64,000 nucleotides of DNA from the NCBI RefSeq assembly GCF_039566955.1, contig NZ_CP154796.1, positions 2,666,001 to 2,730,000 of the forward strand. Reading direction: 5' to 3'. The position numbers were made by a program, and so were the translations under genes. Source of the stretch: Micromonospora sp. DSM 45708 (GTDB lineage Bacteria > Actinomycetota > Actinomycetes > Mycobacteriales > Micromonosporaceae). Shown piece by piece: positions 52,506 to 60,958 of the stretch; within the stretch, counting starts at the first letter, position 1; each line of letters starts with the position of its first letter. The notes under the pieces were generated by a model. The model saw only the letters and a list, made by a program, of their open reading frames with translations. It did not search any database and was not told the DNA's origin.

Positions 52506-53473
52506 CCGGCCCCGACCCGGCCGCGCTCTACCGGACGGTCCGGCTGATCCGCCGCTTCGAGGAACGCGCGATCGAGCTGGTCGACGCCGGGGAGATCGTC
52601 GGCGGCATCCACCCGTACCTGGGCCAGGAGGGGATCGCCGCCGGGGTGTGCGCGGCGCTGGAGGCCGGCGACCTGGTCACCGGCACCCACCGTGGCCACG
52701 GGCACGTGCTGGCCAAGGGCGCCGACCCGGCCCGGATGCTGGCCGAGCTGTGCGGCCGGGTCACCGGGCTCAACCGGGGCCGCGGCGGGTCGATGCACGC
52801 CGCCGACTTCGGGGTCGGCGTGCTCGGCGCCAACGCCATCGTCGGGGCCGCCGGCGCGATCCTCACCGGAGCGGTGTGGGAGCGCCGGCGGCGCGGCGCC
52901 GACCTGGTCGGCGCCACGTTCTTCGGCGACGGCGCGGTCAACGAGGGGATGCTGCTGGAGGCGTTCAACCTGGCCGCGCTCTGGCGGGTGCCGGTGCTGT
53001 TCGTCTGCGAGAACAACGGCTACGCCACCACCATGCCGGTCGCCGGCGCGGTGGCCGGCACGATCGCCGGGCGGGCCGAGGCGTTCGGCATGCCGGCGAC
53101 CGCCGTCGACGGCCAGGACCCGGAGACGGTACGCGAGGCCGCCGCCGCCGCAGTCGCGCGGATGCGCGCCGGCGGCGGGCCCGAGCTGATCGAGGCGCAC
53201 ACCTACCGGTTCGACGCCCACCACACGTTCGAACACCGGGTACGCCTCGACTACCGGCCGCCGCAGGAGGTGGCCGACGGCCGCTCCCGCGACCCGGTCG
53301 AGATCGCCGGTGCGCGGCTGGACCCGGCGGCGCGGGCCGAGATCGACGCCTCCGTCGAGGCGGTGCTGGCCGCCGCCGTCGACTTCGCGCTGGCCGGCCC
53401 GCACCCGGACCCGGCGACCGCCCTCGACCACCTGTACGCCAGCGGGCTGACCGCCCGGACCGGAGGTGGCTGA
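52502..53473 (+). CDS. 2-oxoacid dehydrogenase E1 component, alpha subunit
   Basis: A 323-residue TPP enzyme of the PDH/acetoin-dehydrogenase E1-alpha type. '[39 protein letters not shown]', '[14 protein letters not shown]', '[12 protein letters not shown]' and the TPP motif '[39 protein letters not shown]' are all present. It decarboxylates a 2-oxo acid. Coupled by GTGA to DUF3050 and by TGATG to E1-beta. No E2 or E3 gene is in the window. The nearby hydroxymandelate synthase suggests an aryl 2-oxo acid (e.g. hydroxyphenylglyoxylate or hydroxyphenylpyruvate) as substrate, by inference. Confidence 0.9.
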   Translation: MTGPDPAALYRTVRLIRRFEERAIELVDAGEIVGGIHPYLGQEGIAAGVCAALEAGDLVTGTHRGHGHVLAKGADPARMLAELCGRVTGLNRGRGGSMHAADFGVGVLGANAIVGAAGAILTGAVWERRRRGADLVGATFFGDGAVNEGMLLEAFNLAALWRVPVLFVCENNGYATTMPVAGAVAGTIAGRAEAFGMPATAVDGQDPETVREAAAAAVARMRAGGGPELIEAHTYRFDAHHTFEHRVRLDYRPPQEVADGRSRDPVEIAGARLDPAARAEIDASVEAVLAAAVDFALAGPHPDPATALDHLYASGLTARTGGG

Positions 53474-54438
53474 TGCCCCGGCTCTCCTACCGTAGGGCGC
53501 TCACCCGGGCGCTCGCCGACGAGATGACCCGCGACGAGTCGGTGGTGGTGCTCGGCGAGGACATCCGGGTGGCCGCCGCGAACGTCACCACCGGCCTGGT
53601 GAAGAAGTTCGGCCCGGAGCGGGTGCGCGACACCCCGCTGTCGGAGCAGGCGTTCACCAGCTTCGCCACCGGGGCGGCGCTGGCCGGGGCCCGCCCGGTG
53701 GTCGAGTTCCAGATCCCGTCGCTGCTGTTCCTGGTCTTCGAGCAGATCGTCAACCACGCGCACAAGTTCCCGCTGATGACCGGCGGCCAGTGCGCGGTGC
53801 CGGTCACCTACCTGGTGCCCGGCTCCGGTTCCCGCACCGGTTGGGCCGGGCAGCACTCCGACCACCCGTACGCGCTGTTCGCCCACGCCGGAGTGACCAC
53901 CGTGGTGCCGGCCACCCCGGCCGACGCGTACGGGCTGCTGGTCTCCGCGATCCGCTGCGACGACCCGGTGGTGGTCTTCGCCCCGGCCGGGGCCCTGGAG
54001 TTGCGGGAGGACGTGACCGAGCCGGCGCCGGTGCCGCTGGGCCGGGGCGTGGTCCGCCGGGCCGGCGACGACGTCACGGTGGTCGCGGTCGGGCACCTGG
54101 TGCACGACGCGCTCGCGGTCGCCGACGAGTTGGCCGGCCAGGCGTCGGTGGAGGTCTTCGACCCGCGCACGCTGTACCCGTTCGACTGGGACGGACTCGT
54201 CGGGTCGGTGAGCCGTACCGGACGCCTCGTCGTGGTCGACGACGGCAACCGCTCCTGCGGCATCGCCGGGGAGATCATCGCGACAGTGGTGGAGCGGGTC
54301 CGGCTGGCCGCCCCGCCGAGGCGGGTCACCCGGCCCGACGGCGCGGTGCTGCCGTTCGCGCCGGCCCTGGACCGGGCCGTGCAGCCCGGCCGGGACCAGC
54401 TCACCGCCGCCATCCAACTGACCCTCAAGGACGGATGA
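53473..54438 (+). CDS. 2-oxoacid dehydrogenase E1 component, beta subunit
   Basis: A 321-residue protein: 'LSYRRALTRALADEMTRDESVVVLGEDIRVAAANVTTGLVKKFGPERVRDTPLSEQAFTSFATGAALAGARPVVEFQ', 'PGSGSRTGWAGQHSDHPYALFAHAGVTTVVPATPADAYGLLVSAIRCDDPVVVF' and a transketolase C-terminal domain ('VFDPRTLYPFDWDGLVGSVSRTGRLVVVDDG'). This is the E1-beta partner of the preceding gene; the alpha2beta2 tetramer binds TPP at the interface. In phenylglycine pathways, PglB/PglC-type E1 pairs process aryl 2-oxo acids, a precedent for a secondary-metabolic role. Confidence 0.9.
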   Translation: MPRLSYRRALTRALADEMTRDESVVVLGEDIRVAAANVTTGLVKKFGPERVRDTPLSEQAFTSFATGAALAGARPVVEFQIPSLLFLVFEQIVNHAHKFPLMTGGQCAVPVTYLVPGSGSRTGWAGQHSDHPYALFAHAGVTTVVPATPADAYGLLVSAIRCDDPVVVFAPAGALELREDVTEPAPVPLGRGVVRRAGDDVTVVAVGHLVHDALAVADELAGQASVEVFDPRTLYPFDWDGLVGSVSRTGRLVVVDDGNRSCGIAGEIIATVVERVRLAAPPRRVTRPDGAVLPFAPALDRAVQPGRDQLTAAIQLTLKDG

Positions 54439-54441
54439 ACG

Positions 54442-55791
54442 ATGGACCCGAACTACCCGTGGCCGCCGCTGGGCGCGGCGTGGACCGACCTGCCCGAGTC
54501 CACCCGGTCGGCCATGGTGACGGCCGGCGCCGGCGCCTGGGAGAAGATCTTCCACGGCCGGGCCACCTACAACACGCAGTGGCGGCTGGCCCGCCCGCCG
54601 GTGCTCACCGCGGACGCGTTCCGCGAGCTGAACGAGGTCTGCGACCGGATCGCCCAGCTCATCCTCCAGGCGTGCCGGCGGCGGGCCGGCACCGCCGGTG
54701 AGCTTCGTCGGCTGCTCGACGTGCCGGAGGGGGAGACCCGGCTGCTCGACCCGGACGAGGAACTGCACGACGGGCTGCTGGCCGCGTACCGGCCGGACGT
54801 GCTGTTCTCCGGCGGCGTGCCCTGCATCGTGGAGTACAACATCGACAGCAGCCTCGGCGGCGGCTTCGACGCCGACACCGTGATCCAGCGGTACGCGGAG
54901 CTGTACCGCGACGCCGGCCTGCTCGACCGGGCGCGGCCCGCGCCGTCCCTGCTGGATCAGCGGTTCGTCGCCATCCGGGACACGCTCGGGCTGCCCGACG
55001 GCGCACGGGTGGCGCTGCTGATGGACTTCCAGGCGGAGTATCCGGGGCTGGACGACCCGGAGACGTTCATCCGGATCCTCTCGCCGCTCGTCGACCAGGC
55101 CCGGCCGTTCGGCATCGACCTGGTGATCGCGCCGGTCGCCGTCGCCACGCTGGACGCCGAGCGGCGGCTGGTGGTCGACGGCGCCCCGGTGGACGCGCTG
55201 TTCCGGCTGTTCGTGCCGAACCGGGTCACGCCCAGCGCCGGCCTGGACGCGGTGGCCGGCGCGCTGGCGGCCGGCACGCTGCCGATGTTCGTCAGCAGTG
55301 CGGCCTGGCTGCTCAGCAACAAGCTGAACTACGCCTGGCTCTGGGCCGACCTGGACCTGCTGCCGGAGCCCGACCGGGTGCTGGTCCGCCGGTACGTGCC
55401 GCACACCGTCGCGCTCACCGCCGACCACCTGGACCACGCGCTGGCCGCGCAGGCCGACCTGGTCGCCAAGCCGGCCGGCGGGTCGGCCGGGCACGGCGTA
55501 CTCATCGGGCCGGAGTTGAGCGCGGTGGCCTGGGAGGACGGGGTGCGGGCCGCGATCGACGCGGGCGGACACATCCTCCAGCGCTACCACGAGGCGGACC
55601 GGGTGGCGATGGACTTCGTGCGGGTCGAGACCGGCGAGACGGTCACCGCCGACGTCCCGTACAGCCTCGCGCCGTACCTGTTCGACCGCACCGCCTCCGG
55701 TGCCCTGGCCAGGGTCGGCTACCCGGGCTGCGAGGGCGTCCTCAACCTGGCCCGGGGCGTCCTGATGTCCGGCATCCTGCTCACCGACTGA
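54442..55791 (+). CDS. ATP-grasp-like ligase
   Basis: A 449-residue protein starting three bases after E1-beta. Segments 'PCIVEYNIDSSLGGGFDADTVIQRY', 'LVIAPVAVATLDAERRLVVDGAPVDALFRLFVPNRV', 'FVSSAAWLLSNKLNYAWLWADLDLLPEPDRVLVRRYVPHTVAL' and 'DLVAKPAGGSAGHGVLIGPEL' (candidate ATP-binding Lys and Gly loop) are consistent with a circularly permuted ATP-grasp / glutathionylspermidine-synthase-like fold. Such enzymes join carboxylates to amines or thiols. As last gene of the run it may form an amide or ester between pathway parts. The fold assignment is moderate and the substrates are unknown. Confidence 0.6.
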   Translation: MDPNYPWPPLGAAWTDLPESTRSAMVTAGAGAWEKIFHGRATYNTQWRLARPPVLTADAFRELNEVCDRIAQLILQACRRRAGTAGELRRLLDVPEGETRLLDPDEELHDGLLAAYRPDVLFSGGVPCIVEYNIDSSLGGGFDADTVIQRYAELYRDAGLLDRARPAPSLLDQRFVAIRDTLGLPDGARVALLMDFQAEYPGLDDPETFIRILSPLVDQARPFGIDLVIAPVAVATLDAERRLVVDGAPVDALFRLFVPNRVTPSAGLDAVAGALAAGTLPMFVSSAAWLLSNKLNYAWLWADLDLLPEPDRVLVRRYVPHTVALTADHLDHALAAQADLVAKPAGGSAGHGVLIGPELSAVAWEDGVRAAIDAGGHILQRYHEADRVAMDFVRVETGETVTADVPYSLAPYLFDRTASGALARVGYPGCEGVLNLARGVLMSGILLTD

Positions 55792-55806
55792 CCGACTCCC
55801 ACCCCG

Positions 55807-55865
55807 GTGATCATGAAGTTAGCGGTGCCCGGCGTCGGACGTGTCGCCGCCAACCTCATGATCGC
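55807..55865. terminator. Bidirectional palindrome between convergent genes
   Basis: Arms GTGATCATGAAGTTAGCG (55,807-55,824) and CGCCAACCTCATGATCGC (55,848-55,865) are near-complementary. They are a diverged member of the GTGATCA palindrome family. It lies at the junction of the plus-strand cluster and the minus-strand hydrolase, whose stop codon (TAA at 55,819-55,821 on +) lies in the left arm, so the last ~15 hydrolase residues are encoded by the element. Confidence 0.75.
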
Positions 55866-56676
55866 CGGGGGTGGTGAAGAAGGCGGTCAGGGGGGTGACC
55901 AGGGCGGGCGGCGCCACGGCGATGCCGTTGTGGGCGCTGCCGGGCACGCGCAGCGTGCGGGCGTGCGGGAGGACGGCGGCCAGCAGTTCGTTGGTCTCGG
56001 TGAAGAACGGCGCGGCCCGGGCGCCGCTGATCAGGAGCGTGTCGGCGGTGACGCCGGCGTACTGCTCGGCCGGCCCGTCGTGCGCCAGGATCTGGCGTGA
56101 CTCGGCGAGCGTCATCCCGACCAGTGCGCCCATGGTGCGCCCGACCTCGGTACGCAGGAAGAGTCGGGTGATCGCGGTCCGGACCGGCAGCGGCAGCCGC
56201 GACGCCGGGTTCTGCGGGTCGACGCCGGCGCCCACGATGGCCAGCGCCCGGGCGGTCCGTCCGGCCCGGACGGCCGCCTCGGCCGGTTCGAGGAACGCCA
56301 TCGGCATGCCGTGCCCGGCCAGTCGCAGCGGGGCGTCGTAGACCGCGATCCGTTCCAGCGGCAGTCGCAGCGCGGCGCGTAGCACGATGAACGCGCCGTA
56401 GCTGTGCCCGACCGCCCATCGGGTGCCGGTGTGCGCGAGCACCGCGCCGAGGTCGTCGATCTCCTGCTCCACCGAGTACGGCTCGCGCCGGGCTGGGGCG
56501 TCCGCCCGCCCCCGGCGGTTGTAGAGGTGCACGGTGAACCGCTCGGCGAGTCGCGCGGCCAGTCGACGGTACTCCGCGATCGTCACCCCGCCGCCGTGCA
56601 CCACCACGAGCCCCGGCCCGGTGCCCCTGGAGTGCAGGACGATCTCCGCGCCGTCCGCCGCCGTGATCCGTTGCAT
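55819..56676 (-). CDS. Alpha/beta hydrolase
   Basis: A 285-residue protein, ATG at 56,676 behind AGAGGAG. Canonical features are 'VVVHGGGVTIAEYRRLAARLAERFTVHLYNRRGR' (oxyanion region), the nucleophile elbow Gly-His-Ser-Tyr-Gly ('WAVGHSYGAFIVLRAAL') and the late His in 'VPGSAHNGIAVAPPA'. It is divergent from a TetR gene with a palindrome between them, suggesting that the regulator controls it. Substrate is unknown. The C-terminal tail 'GDHEVGGDTSDAGHR' is read from a dispersed palindrome rather than from the ancestral gene. Confidence 0.85.
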   Translation of the reverse strand: MQRITAADGAEIVLHSRGTGPGLVVVHGGGVTIAEYRRLAARLAERFTVHLYNRRGRADAPARREPYSVEQEIDDLGAVLAHTGTRWAVGHSYGAFIVLRAALRLPLERIAVYDAPLRLAGHGMPMAFLEPAEAAVRAGRTARALAIVGAGVDPQNPASRLPLPVRTAITRLFLRTEVGRTMGALVGMTLAESRQILAHDGPAEQYAGVTADTLLISGARAAPFFTETNELLAAVLPHARTLRVPGSAHNGIAVAPPALVTPLTAFFTTPGDHEVGGDTSDAGHR

Positions 56677-56697
56677 GACCGCTCCTCTCCGACCCCC

Positions 56698-56727
56698 TGA
56701 AACTGCGAACGCTGTTTGCAGTTTACA
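56698..56727. promoter_or_regulatory. TetR-type operator in divergent promoter
   Basis: The palindrome AAACTGC (56,700-56,706) / GCAGTTT (56,718-56,724) extends partly inward to GAAC-gct-GTTT. It lies 21 bases before the hydrolase start and a few bases before the TetR start, so it would block both promoters. Confidence 0.7.
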
Positions 56728-56732
56728 GTGGG

Positions 56733-57428
56733 GTGGTGAGCGGCGCATCCCCGAACCCGGCCGACGGCGGATCCACCGGACCGTCGATCTGGACCCGGCC
56801 GCCACGCGGCAGCCGCGGGCCCACCCCGACGCACAGCCGGGACGAGATCGCCGCCGCGGCGGTCGCGCTCGCCGACACCGGCGGGCTGGACGCCGTGTCG
56901 ATGCGGGCGGTGGCCGGCGCGCTCGACATGGCCGCCGGCTCGCTCTACCGGCACCTGTCGTCCCGCGACGACCTGCTGGACCTGATGGTCGACAGGTGCG
57001 TGGGGGAGCTGCGGCCCTACCCGACCGACGGCGGCGGCTGGGTCGACCAGTTCCTGCTGCTGGCCCGCCGCCAGCTCGCGCTGCACCGGCGCCACCCGTG
57101 GCTGGCCGACGCGCTCGGCCGGCGCGCCACGCCCGGGCCGAACACGCTCGCCCACTTCGACGCCTGCCTGCGCATCCTGCAACCGGTGCCGGCCGGGGCC
57201 GCCGCGAAGTTCGAGGCGATCGCCATGGTCACCGGCGTCGTCTCGCTCTTCGCCCGCAGCGCGGCGGCGACAGGCGCGGTCACGTTCGACCACGTGGACA
57301 TGGCGGCGTACCCCCATCTGGCCGCCGCGTTCGCCGGCGCAGCCACCACACCGCCCGACGGCGACCTGTTCACCCGTACCCTGCGCGCCCTGCTCACCGG
57401 CCTCCTGACCCCCGCCCACCACCCCTAA
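56733..57428 (+). CDS. TetR-family transcriptional regulator
   Basis: A 231-residue protein. The HTH is 'SRDEIAAAAVALADTGGLDAVSMRAVAGALDMAAGSLYRHLSSRDDLLDLMVDR', with 'SLYRHLSSRDDLL' being diagnostic. The ligand domain resembles the TetR_C subgroup ('RRQLALHRRHPWLADALGRRATPGPNTLAHFDACLRIL'). Two adjacent GTG codons (56,733 and 56,736) could start it, both only a few bases after the operator, so the message may be leaderless. It probably represses itself and the divergent hydrolase, released by an aromatic or lipophilic ligand; the ligand is unknown. Confidence 0.9.
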   Translation: MVSGASPNPADGGSTGPSIWTRPPRGSRGPTPTHSRDEIAAAAVALADTGGLDAVSMRAVAGALDMAAGSLYRHLSSRDDLLDLMVDRCVGELRPYPTDGGGWVDQFLLLARRQLALHRRHPWLADALGRRATPGPNTLAHFDACLRILQPVPAGAAAKFEAIAMVTGVVSLFARSAAATGAVTFDHVDMAAYPHLAAAFAGAATTPPDGDLFTRTLRALLTGLLTPAHHP

Positions 57429-57942
57429 CCCCCGCCCCCGCCCCCTGCCCCGCCCTGCCCCGCCCCGATGACGTGATCAAGGAGTTCGTGTCCCCGCGCA
57501 CCGGTGAACCCGACGCCAACTCCTTGATCACCGAGCCGTGGACTCTGATTCCGGTCCGGCGTGGTTGGAGAGCACGAGTGTCGCGGGTTGCGAGGGCATC
57601 GGGCAGGTCGCTGCGGGTCGCGGGTCACGCAGTTCTGAGTCGTTTACGCCCTCAGCTCGTAAGGCGCTCGTACGCCTGACCGTCGCCGGCGGCGAGGACC
57701 GTGCGGCGCGGGGTCGGCCAACCCCGCAGCGCCCGTTGGTGTCACGTGGGCAGAGCCGGGCAGCGGAAGTCGATCATCCGGCCGGGCCGTATTCGCGGAA
57801 CCGGCCCGCCACCAGCGGCGAGCGTCGCCCTGCCGGCGGGCCGGCGATCCGACAGCCCGACGGCCCGGCCCCGGCGGTGCGAGCTGATGGGTCGGCGCCA
57901 CGCCCGGGACGGAGGTCAGGGGCGGCCATGACGCCCAGTCGG
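57429..57942. other. 514-bp region without a supported gene
   Basis: It holds the GTGATCAAGGAGTT palindrome at 57,474-57,532 and then ~400 bases with no recognisable protein. Short frames on both strands give Arg/Pro/Ala-rich translations without domains. It may contain decayed coding sequence. Confidence 0.5.
57474..57532. terminator. Dispersed palindrome downstream of TetR gene
   Basis: Perfect 14-base arms GTGATCAAGGAGTT / AACTCCTTGATCAC with a 31-base centre start 46 bases after the TetR stop. It shares its arms with 8569-8624. It would fold as a strong RNA hairpin and probably ends transcription. Confidence 0.75.
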
Positions 57943-58668
57943 TCAGTCGCCGGCGACCGGTCCGGGTCGCGACCCGTCCGCGGCGGGTGCGCGCCGGGTG
58001 TGGTGGGTGGCGAGCACGCGGAGGGTCTCGGCGGTGGCGACGGCGTCGCTGCGGGCGCTGCCGTGCCGGCCGTCGCCGCTGTACAGCGACGGGTCGGCGA
58101 CCAGCGGATGGTCGGTGAGGTGCACGTGCAGCGTGCCGAGGCGCTCGGCCACCGCGCGGGTGTGCCGAGCCAGCCGGCGCATCCGCGCGCCCAGCCCGGC
58201 CCGTAGCGTGTCCCGCACCGCAGGGCTGTGCGAGACGTCGAACATGCCCACCGTGATCACGTCCGCCCCGGCGTCACGTAACGCGGTGATGATCGCGGCC
58301 AGCTCCACGTCCACCGCGTCGGGGTCGTAGCCGGGCCGGAACGCGTCGTTGCCACCGCACACCACCAGCGCCAGGTCCGGTCCGAACGCCAGCGCGTCGG
58401 CCAGTTGCGTGGCCCGCACCTCGTGCGCCCGCAGCCCGCGCCGCCCCAGGTTGAGGTATGCCAGCTCCGGCCGCACGGCCCGAAGTTCGGCCGCGACCCG
58501 GTCGGCCCACTGCACGTCCGGGTAGCCGTCGAGCGGCTCGCACAGGCCCTCCGCGACGCTGTCGCCGAGCACCACGAACCGGTGCCACGGATGGTCGCGC
58601 AGCAGGTCGGTGGCCTCGCCGGGGCGCAGGCACCAGGGATCCGTGGCCTCGGTCAACGTCGATGACAT
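57943..58668 (-). CDS. SGNH/GDSL-family esterase
   Basis: A 241-residue protein. Block I is 'FVVLGDSVAEGLCEPLDGYPDVQWADRVAAEL' (Ser in Gly-Asp-Ser), block II 'LNLGRRGLRAHEV', block III 'LVVCGGNDAFRPG' (oxyanion Asn), and block V probably 'SLYSGDGRHGSARSDAVA' (Asp..His). There is no signal peptide, so it is cytosolic. It hydrolyses esters or acyl groups of unknown identity. It is monocistronic and ends in an Arg/Ala/Gly tail. Confidence 0.85.
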   Translation of the reverse strand: MSSTLTEATDPWCLRPGEATDLLRDHPWHRFVVLGDSVAEGLCEPLDGYPDVQWADRVAAELRAVRPELAYLNLGRRGLRAHEVRATQLADALAFGPDLALVVCGGNDAFRPGYDPDAVDVELAAIITALRDAGADVITVGMFDVSHSPAVRDTLRAGLGARMRRLARHTRAVAERLGTLHVHLTDHPLVADPSLYSGDGRHGSARSDAVATAETLRVLATHHTRRAPAADGSRPGPVAGD

Positions 58669-58707
58669 GACCGGGAGGCTAGCCGAGCGGTCGTGGCGGG
58701 GAAAGCG

Positions 58708-58747
58708 CTCCGCCGCCCCGACCGGTCGGACGGTCGGGGCGGCGGAG
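58708..58747 (-). terminator. Perfect 16-bp hairpin terminator
   Basis: CTCCGCCGCCCCGACC (58,708-58,723) pairs exactly with 58,732-58,747 around an 8-base loop. It lies 19 bases downstream of the stop of the minus-strand trypsin-fold gene and upstream of the SGNH start, so it insulates the two. Confidence 0.85.
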
Positions 58748-58765
58748 TGGGGTCGTGCCGTCGGC

Positions 58766-60685
58766 TCAGGCGCCGGCGGCCGGCGGCCGGTTGAACCAGC
58801 CGTGCAGCGTGACGATGACGTGCACCGTGCCGCCGCTGACGTTCAGTACCCGGACGTTCCTGGTCGCGCTGCGCAGATCGTTGTCGTTCACCCTGACCAG
58901 CACCATCGTGGTGCGGGGGAGCTGGCCGGCGGCGAAGTTCGCCACCGACTGGCTGGTCACGACCGGTCCCTCGGGAGTGGACGCGAACGGGCCCTCGCCC
59001 GACTCGACGGTCAGGTAACCCGAGCCGGTCGGACCCACCACGGTGACGGAGAGCAGGGCACCGCCCACCGCGTCGGGCGAGACGCCCACCGGGTCGGCCA
59101 GGTTGACGAACAGGTCACCCCGTGCCCTGATCGGCGTGCCGCTGTCGGCCCGGGTGTCCACGACCTGGATCGCCGGTGCGGTCCGCAGGTCGGCGCCGCG
59201 CGTCGGGTCGGCGGTCACGTAGCCCTGCACGGAGATCACCAGGTCGACCGCCGGCCCCCGGTTGACGAAGGTGGCCTTTCCGGCGGACGAGAGTTTGACC
59301 GCGATGCCCTGCGAGGTGACCCCGCCGACGTAGTCGAGGGCGCTGGTCCCGTCGGTGCCGCCCTCGGGGTGGGCGCGGAGGAAGCCGGCACCGGTCGAGC
59401 CGACCACGGCGACGTCCAGGAACACGCTCGTCGCACCGCTCGGCACGACGTCGCCGGTGAACGTGAACGTCTTGGCGCCGTTGTTCGGGATCTTCCCCAC
59501 GGTGGTGCCGGTCCCGTCCCGGGTGTCGACCACCCGGTTGTGCGGCACGGCGACCAGCCCGCCGCCCGCCCCGGTGGTGAAGTAGCCGTGCACCTCGACG
59601 ACGATGTGGACGGTACCGGCGCGATTGTGGACCGCGACGCGGCCGTCCGGACCCGGCCGCACGATCTGGGTCGTCGAGATGACCTCACCGATCGAGGCGT
59701 TGAGCGACGACGTGGCCGGCCGGGCGGAACCCTGCGGGAACATCGTCAGGAACGTGTTGGCGGTCGGGCTGACCGCGGTCACGTCGACCAGGACGGCGGA
59801 CACCCCCGTCGTGGGGACCCCGCCGACGCCGAGCACGGGGAAGTCGGTGGTGCTGTCCGCGCCGCGGAGCCCGGCGGGCGCGCCGGTGGCGTTGCGGGTG
59901 TCCAGCAGGAGCGCGCCGGGGGAGAGCGCCACGTAGTTGTTCCTGGTGCTCGCGGCGATCCACGGGGCGAGGCCGTCCACCCGCACCTCGGTGGCGGTGC
60001 GCCGGGTGTCGGTCTCGGCCAGGCAACCGCCCTGCCAGGAGCTGTCGTGCAGGGCGACCACCTGCGGCTGGCCGGTGCCGGTGCGCAGCAGCGGGCCACC
60101 GGCGTCGCCCTTGCACAGGCTGGCGGCGGAGGCGCTGCCGTCGACGGTGAGCGCGTCGGCGGTGACGCCGGTGACCGTGAACGTGCCGGCGTGCAGCTTG
60201 TCCGGCACCCACTCGGTCGCGGTACGGCCGAAGCCCGCGGCCAGCAGCTCCTCGCCCTGGGCGGCGGACGCGCCGATGGTGACCGGCGGCACCCCGTCCG
60301 CCGGCTTCTCCAACTGGGCGAGCGCGACGTTGCGGGTCGGGTGGGGGAGCACGGCCGTGACGGCGAGGACGTGCCCGGCGGTGGTGCTCAGGTCCGTCCT
60401 GCCGACCGTGACGGTGGTGCGCCGGGTGGGCGGGCCGGCGACGAGCGGCTGGCCGGGCTCCGCGAGGCAGCTCGCGGTGGTGATCACCCAGGTTGGCTCG
60501 ACCAGCACCGCGGAGCAGGCCCGCAGGTCGTTCTGGATCTTCGCGGTGAACGCGTAGCTGCCCTCCGGCACCGGGCTGACGCCGCTGACCGCCCGGGCGG
60601 CCCCGCCGCTGACCAAGCTCGTCGTCAGGGCCACGACGACAAACGCCGCCGCGTTCCGGGTGCGACGCTTTCGGATGACGCTCAT
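58766..60685 (-). CDS. Secreted trypsin-fold pseudoprotease with C-terminal beta domains
   Basis: A 639-residue protein, ATG at 60,685 behind AAAGAGGAG. The N-terminal signal peptide ends near 'SGGAARA'. Residues ~40-260 have the S1 protease fold, but all three catalytic positions are changed: 'VITTASCLA' (Ser72 for His57), 'TRNVALAQL' (Asn119 for Asp102) and 'CKGDAGGPLL' (Ala195 for Ser195). The disulfide Cys residues remain. The rest is three repeated beta domains ('LLDTRNATGAPAG', 'VVDTRDGTGTTVG', 'VVDTRADSGTPIR'), with 'VLVDVTAVSPTANTFLTMFPQG'-type strands. Likely an extracellular binding protein. Confidence 0.85.
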   Translation of the reverse strand: MSVIRKRRTRNAAAFVVVALTTSLVSGGAARAVSGVSPVPEGSYAFTAKIQNDLRACSAVLVEPTWVITTASCLAEPGQPLVAGPPTRRTTVTVGRTDLSTTAGHVLAVTAVLPHPTRNVALAQLEKPADGVPPVTIGASAAQGEELLAAGFGRTATEWVPDKLHAGTFTVTGVTADALTVDGSASAASLCKGDAGGPLLRTGTGQPQVVALHDSSWQGGCLAETDTRRTATEVRVDGLAPWIAASTRNNYVALSPGALLLDTRNATGAPAGLRGADSTTDFPVLGVGGVPTTGVSAVLVDVTAVSPTANTFLTMFPQGSARPATSSLNASIGEVISTTQIVRPGPDGRVAVHNRAGTVHIVVEVHGYFTTGAGGGLVAVPHNRVVDTRDGTGTTVGKIPNNGAKTFTFTGDVVPSGATSVFLDVAVVGSTGAGFLRAHPEGGTDGTSALDYVGGVTSQGIAVKLSSAGKATFVNRGPAVDLVISVQGYVTADPTRGADLRTAPAIQVVDTRADSGTPIRARGDLFVNLADPVGVSPDAVGGALLSVTVVGPTGSGYLTVESGEGPFASTPEGPVVTSQSVANFAAGQLPRTTMVLVRVNDNDLRSATRNVRVLNVSGGTVHVIVTLHGWFNRPPAAGA

Positions 60686-60958
60686 ACTCCTCTTTCCCGT
60701 CCTTCGAGCACTGGCCAGGCCACCGGCCCGCCGCACCTGCCGACGAGCCGGGAGAGACGTCGACCACTGGACGGTGTTGACCGTCCGCTGCGCCAGGCGC
60801 AGGACACACCGGAGCGCCGCCGCGCCGGTGCACTCTCGACTTCCCCCGTTCACCGCCGCGGACCTCGCCCGTGGCAGCCAGAGAGTAGCGGTTCGCGCAT
60901 GGCGGGGGCGGCCCCGAGCGCGCGCGACCGCGCTCGACCCACCCACCGGCCTCGCCGG

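Noticed and set aside
57644..57901. 85-codon minus-strand frame
   Set aside because: Arg/Pro/Ala-rich translation, no ribosome-binding site or family resemblance; treated as non-coding.
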